Shown one piece after another: positions 63,002 through 64,000 of a stretch of DNA of 64,000 nt; positions within the stretch are counted from its first letter, which is position 1, and each line of letters begins with the position of its first letter. Location of the stretch: contig JACRJX010000007.1 in NCBI GenBank assembly GCA_016235595.1, positions 186,001-250,000 on the forward strand, read 5' to 3'. The notes under the pieces are model-generated. The model saw nothing but the letters and a program-made list of their open reading frames with translations, made no database searches and was not told where the DNA came from. Both the position numbers and the translations under genes were made by a program. Source of the stretch: Verrucomicrobiota bacterium. GTDB taxonomy: Bacteria > Verrucomicrobiota > Verrucomicrobiia > CAIQCK01.

Positions 63002-63096
63002 GATTGGTAGGGCGACCCGTCTCTGGCGAGCCGCCGCATTCGCGGGGAGGCGGGGGCGCGCAGATCGGCGGGACGCTTCGCCCCACCGGTCCAATC
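63002..63096. repeat. Imperfect palindromic repeat element (about 95 bp)
   Basis: The ends GATTGG and CCAATC are inverted, and inside them GGTAGGGCGA (63006-63015) mirrors the TTCGCCCCACC side (63078-63088) with mismatches; the centre is GC-rich. It sits in the gap between the second RRM gene and the PEP-CTERM gene and would fold into one long hairpin. It is the type of interspersed palindromic element seen repeatedly in such genomes; copy number cannot be judged here. Confidence 0.5.
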
Positions 63097-63119
63097 GCCA
63101 CGAAGATGTTGAACGGGAC

Positions 63120-63306
63120 TGCGGAGATGGGTGGAATCCGAAGTGGCGCTGTTTGAATGTGGGAGGGGCCTCAGCGCCCCGATCCGCGCAGCCGGCAAAC
63201 CGAGACGGTTGGGGCACTAAGGCCTCTCCCACATTCAGCATGCCCTTCGGCGGCAACGCGGCTGCCACTGGATTGTCCGCCACTTCGGATCACACCCTGC
63301 GGAGAT
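63120..63306. mobile_element. MITE-like element, 169 bp, with 9-bp target duplication
   Basis: The element runs 63129-63297. Its ends are inverted repeats of 20 bases with 18 matches (both begin GGGTG and share ATCCGAAGTGGCG). An inner pair GAATGTGGGAG (63155) and CTCCCACATTC (63226-63236) belongs to a 16-base arm with 15 matches. The central part has further hairpins (GGGGC/GCCCC and AACCG/CGGTT). It is flanked by perfect direct repeats TGCGGAGAT (63120-63128 and 63298-63306), as expected from transposition. No coding capacity, so it must have been moved by a transposase encoded elsewhere. Confidence 0.75.
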
Positions 63307-63388
63307 AAGAACCTTCCCCCGGAGCTGTGAGCGGATGTCTTGGCAGTGTGCGCCGGCCTCGGCCCGTGGGGCGTCGAGGGCTAACGTT

Positions 63389-64000
63389 TCAGGCATTTCC
63401 CCGACGGTGCCTGCGGGAAAAACATATTGCGAACGACCCTGCCAAGCAAAGCATCGCACTGCCCGGCTCCGGCACTAGATTATATCCGATGTCCTTCAGA
63501 ATACCCTGCTCGTAGCTGCTGAGGCTTCGCACTCCCGGACCGGTGCCCGATGCTGCGTTCATCATCAGTTCGGGATAGGCGGAACCGTTAAACGTCAGAT
63601 CATCTGTGTGGCTGCCGCTGCTGCCTTCCGACCAAGTGGTCGGAGTATAGATCGGCACACCGTCTGTGAAGGTGGGTGTCGCATACGTGCCGTTAAACCT
63701 CATGGCTCCGACACCACCCGTCAAAGTTCCCAATTGCGCAGGGTCGAACGCATAGGTGATTGGGTCAATCATACTGGACCCGCTGGAAGTGGTCAGATAT
63801 CTATCGAACGTATACCACAGGTCGGGGTCTCCAATCGGTTTGCCCAACGCGCCAGTCCCGTTGCTTTCAATGGTAGAAATGAATCCAAACGAGTGCAGCA
63901 ATTCATGCATGGCGGTGGACACGAAATCATTCTCGCCCGCGCTGACGTCGGACGGCGTATAGGAGTAGCTCCAGGACTTGCCGAAGTTCCAGTCAATGCT
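63389..64000 (-). CDS. PEP-CTERM-anchored metalloprotease-like protein, C-terminal part
   Basis: The open frame enters from the right edge of the window; 203 codons are visible before the stop. MHELLHSFGF is an HExxHxxGF metzincin-like zinc site in the middle of a secreted-protein-like sequence rich in Gly, Ser and Thr (FDRYLTTSSGSS, YPELMMNAASGTGPG). The C-terminus has VPEPGSAMLCLAGSFAICFSRRHRRGNA, the PEP motif, hydrophobic helix and basic tail recognised by an exosortase. The protein would be sorted to the surface or matrix. The missing N-terminus should hold the signal peptide. Confidence 0.8.
   Translation of the reverse strand, partial: SIDWNFGKSWSYSYTPSDVSAGENDFVSTAMHELLHSFGFISTIESNGTGALGKPIGDPDLWYTFDRYLTTSSGSSMIDPITYAFDPAQLGTLTGGVGAMRFNGTYATPTFTDGVPIYTPTTWSEGSSGSHTDDLTFNGSAYPELMMNAASGTGPGVRSLSSYEQGILKDIGYNLVPEPGSAMLCLAGSFAICFSRRHRRGNA

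Overview
The window reads as a chromosomal segment of a high-GC Gram-negative heterotroph, most likely a Verrucomicrobiota member close to the Pedosphaera/Limisphaerales group. This is an inference. It rests on the density of secreted glycoside hydrolases, a Rhodopirellula/Verrucomicrobium-type sigma factor followed by a FecR-domain gene, a PEP-CTERM sorting tail, small Gly-rich RRM proteins, and palindromic and heptameric interspersed repeats. Coding is dense on both strands. I saw no rRNA, tRNA, CRISPR array or complete insertion sequence.

Layout. 1-11265: a partial, active-site-divergent chorismate-synthase-family gene preceded by a tiny gene, a secreted GH2 enzyme, a SWIM/SNF2 ATPase, a Sel1-repeat protein, and a zinc-ribbon/LemA/M48-protease cluster. 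11344-19321: three genes joined by 4-base ATGA overlaps, encoding an ECF-like sigma factor, a membrane FecR protein with a large C-terminal domain, and an 1879-residue secreted multidomain hydrolase with a dockerin-like repeat pair. 19390-31674: a probable fructan-utilisation locus with a GntR/LacI-type regulator, sugar-porter MFS transporter, PfkB fructokinase, two GH32-type proteins, a beta-helix protein, a DUF6067/GH123-like protein and a Tat-exported aldo/keto reductase. 31789-39820: a methyltransferase followed by more secreted esterase, sialidase, GH5-like and beta-propeller proteins. 39839-48217: an HpnN-like RND exporter opposite a binding-protein/TPR-lipoprotein/HAD operon, then a TIM-barrel-like secreted protein and a PL22-like protein.

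48231-64000 is more housekeeping: fabD, glycerate kinase, an RRM protein, a sulfonate/nitrate-type ABC operon, dihydrolipoyl dehydrogenase, a CNNM/CorC protein and a protein-quality-control run (hsp20-clpB-degP). These are followed by a hypothetical gene, a second RRM gene, a repeat-rich gap and a PEP-CTERM metalloprotease fragment.

The strongest non-gene signals are these. (1) The two RRM genes, 12 kb apart, share the promoter, a roughly 110-nt leader with compensatory changes in a hairpin, and the terminator; this looks like a structured cis-regulatory RNA. (2) A 169-bp MITE-like element at 63129-63297 has 20-bp terminal inverted repeats and a perfect 9-bp target duplication. (3) Heptameric repeat tracts lie inside the glycerate kinase coding sequence and are translated in frame. 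(4) The sigma-FecR-dockerin cassette is translationally coupled throughout. All functional statements come from reading the sequence; no database search was run.
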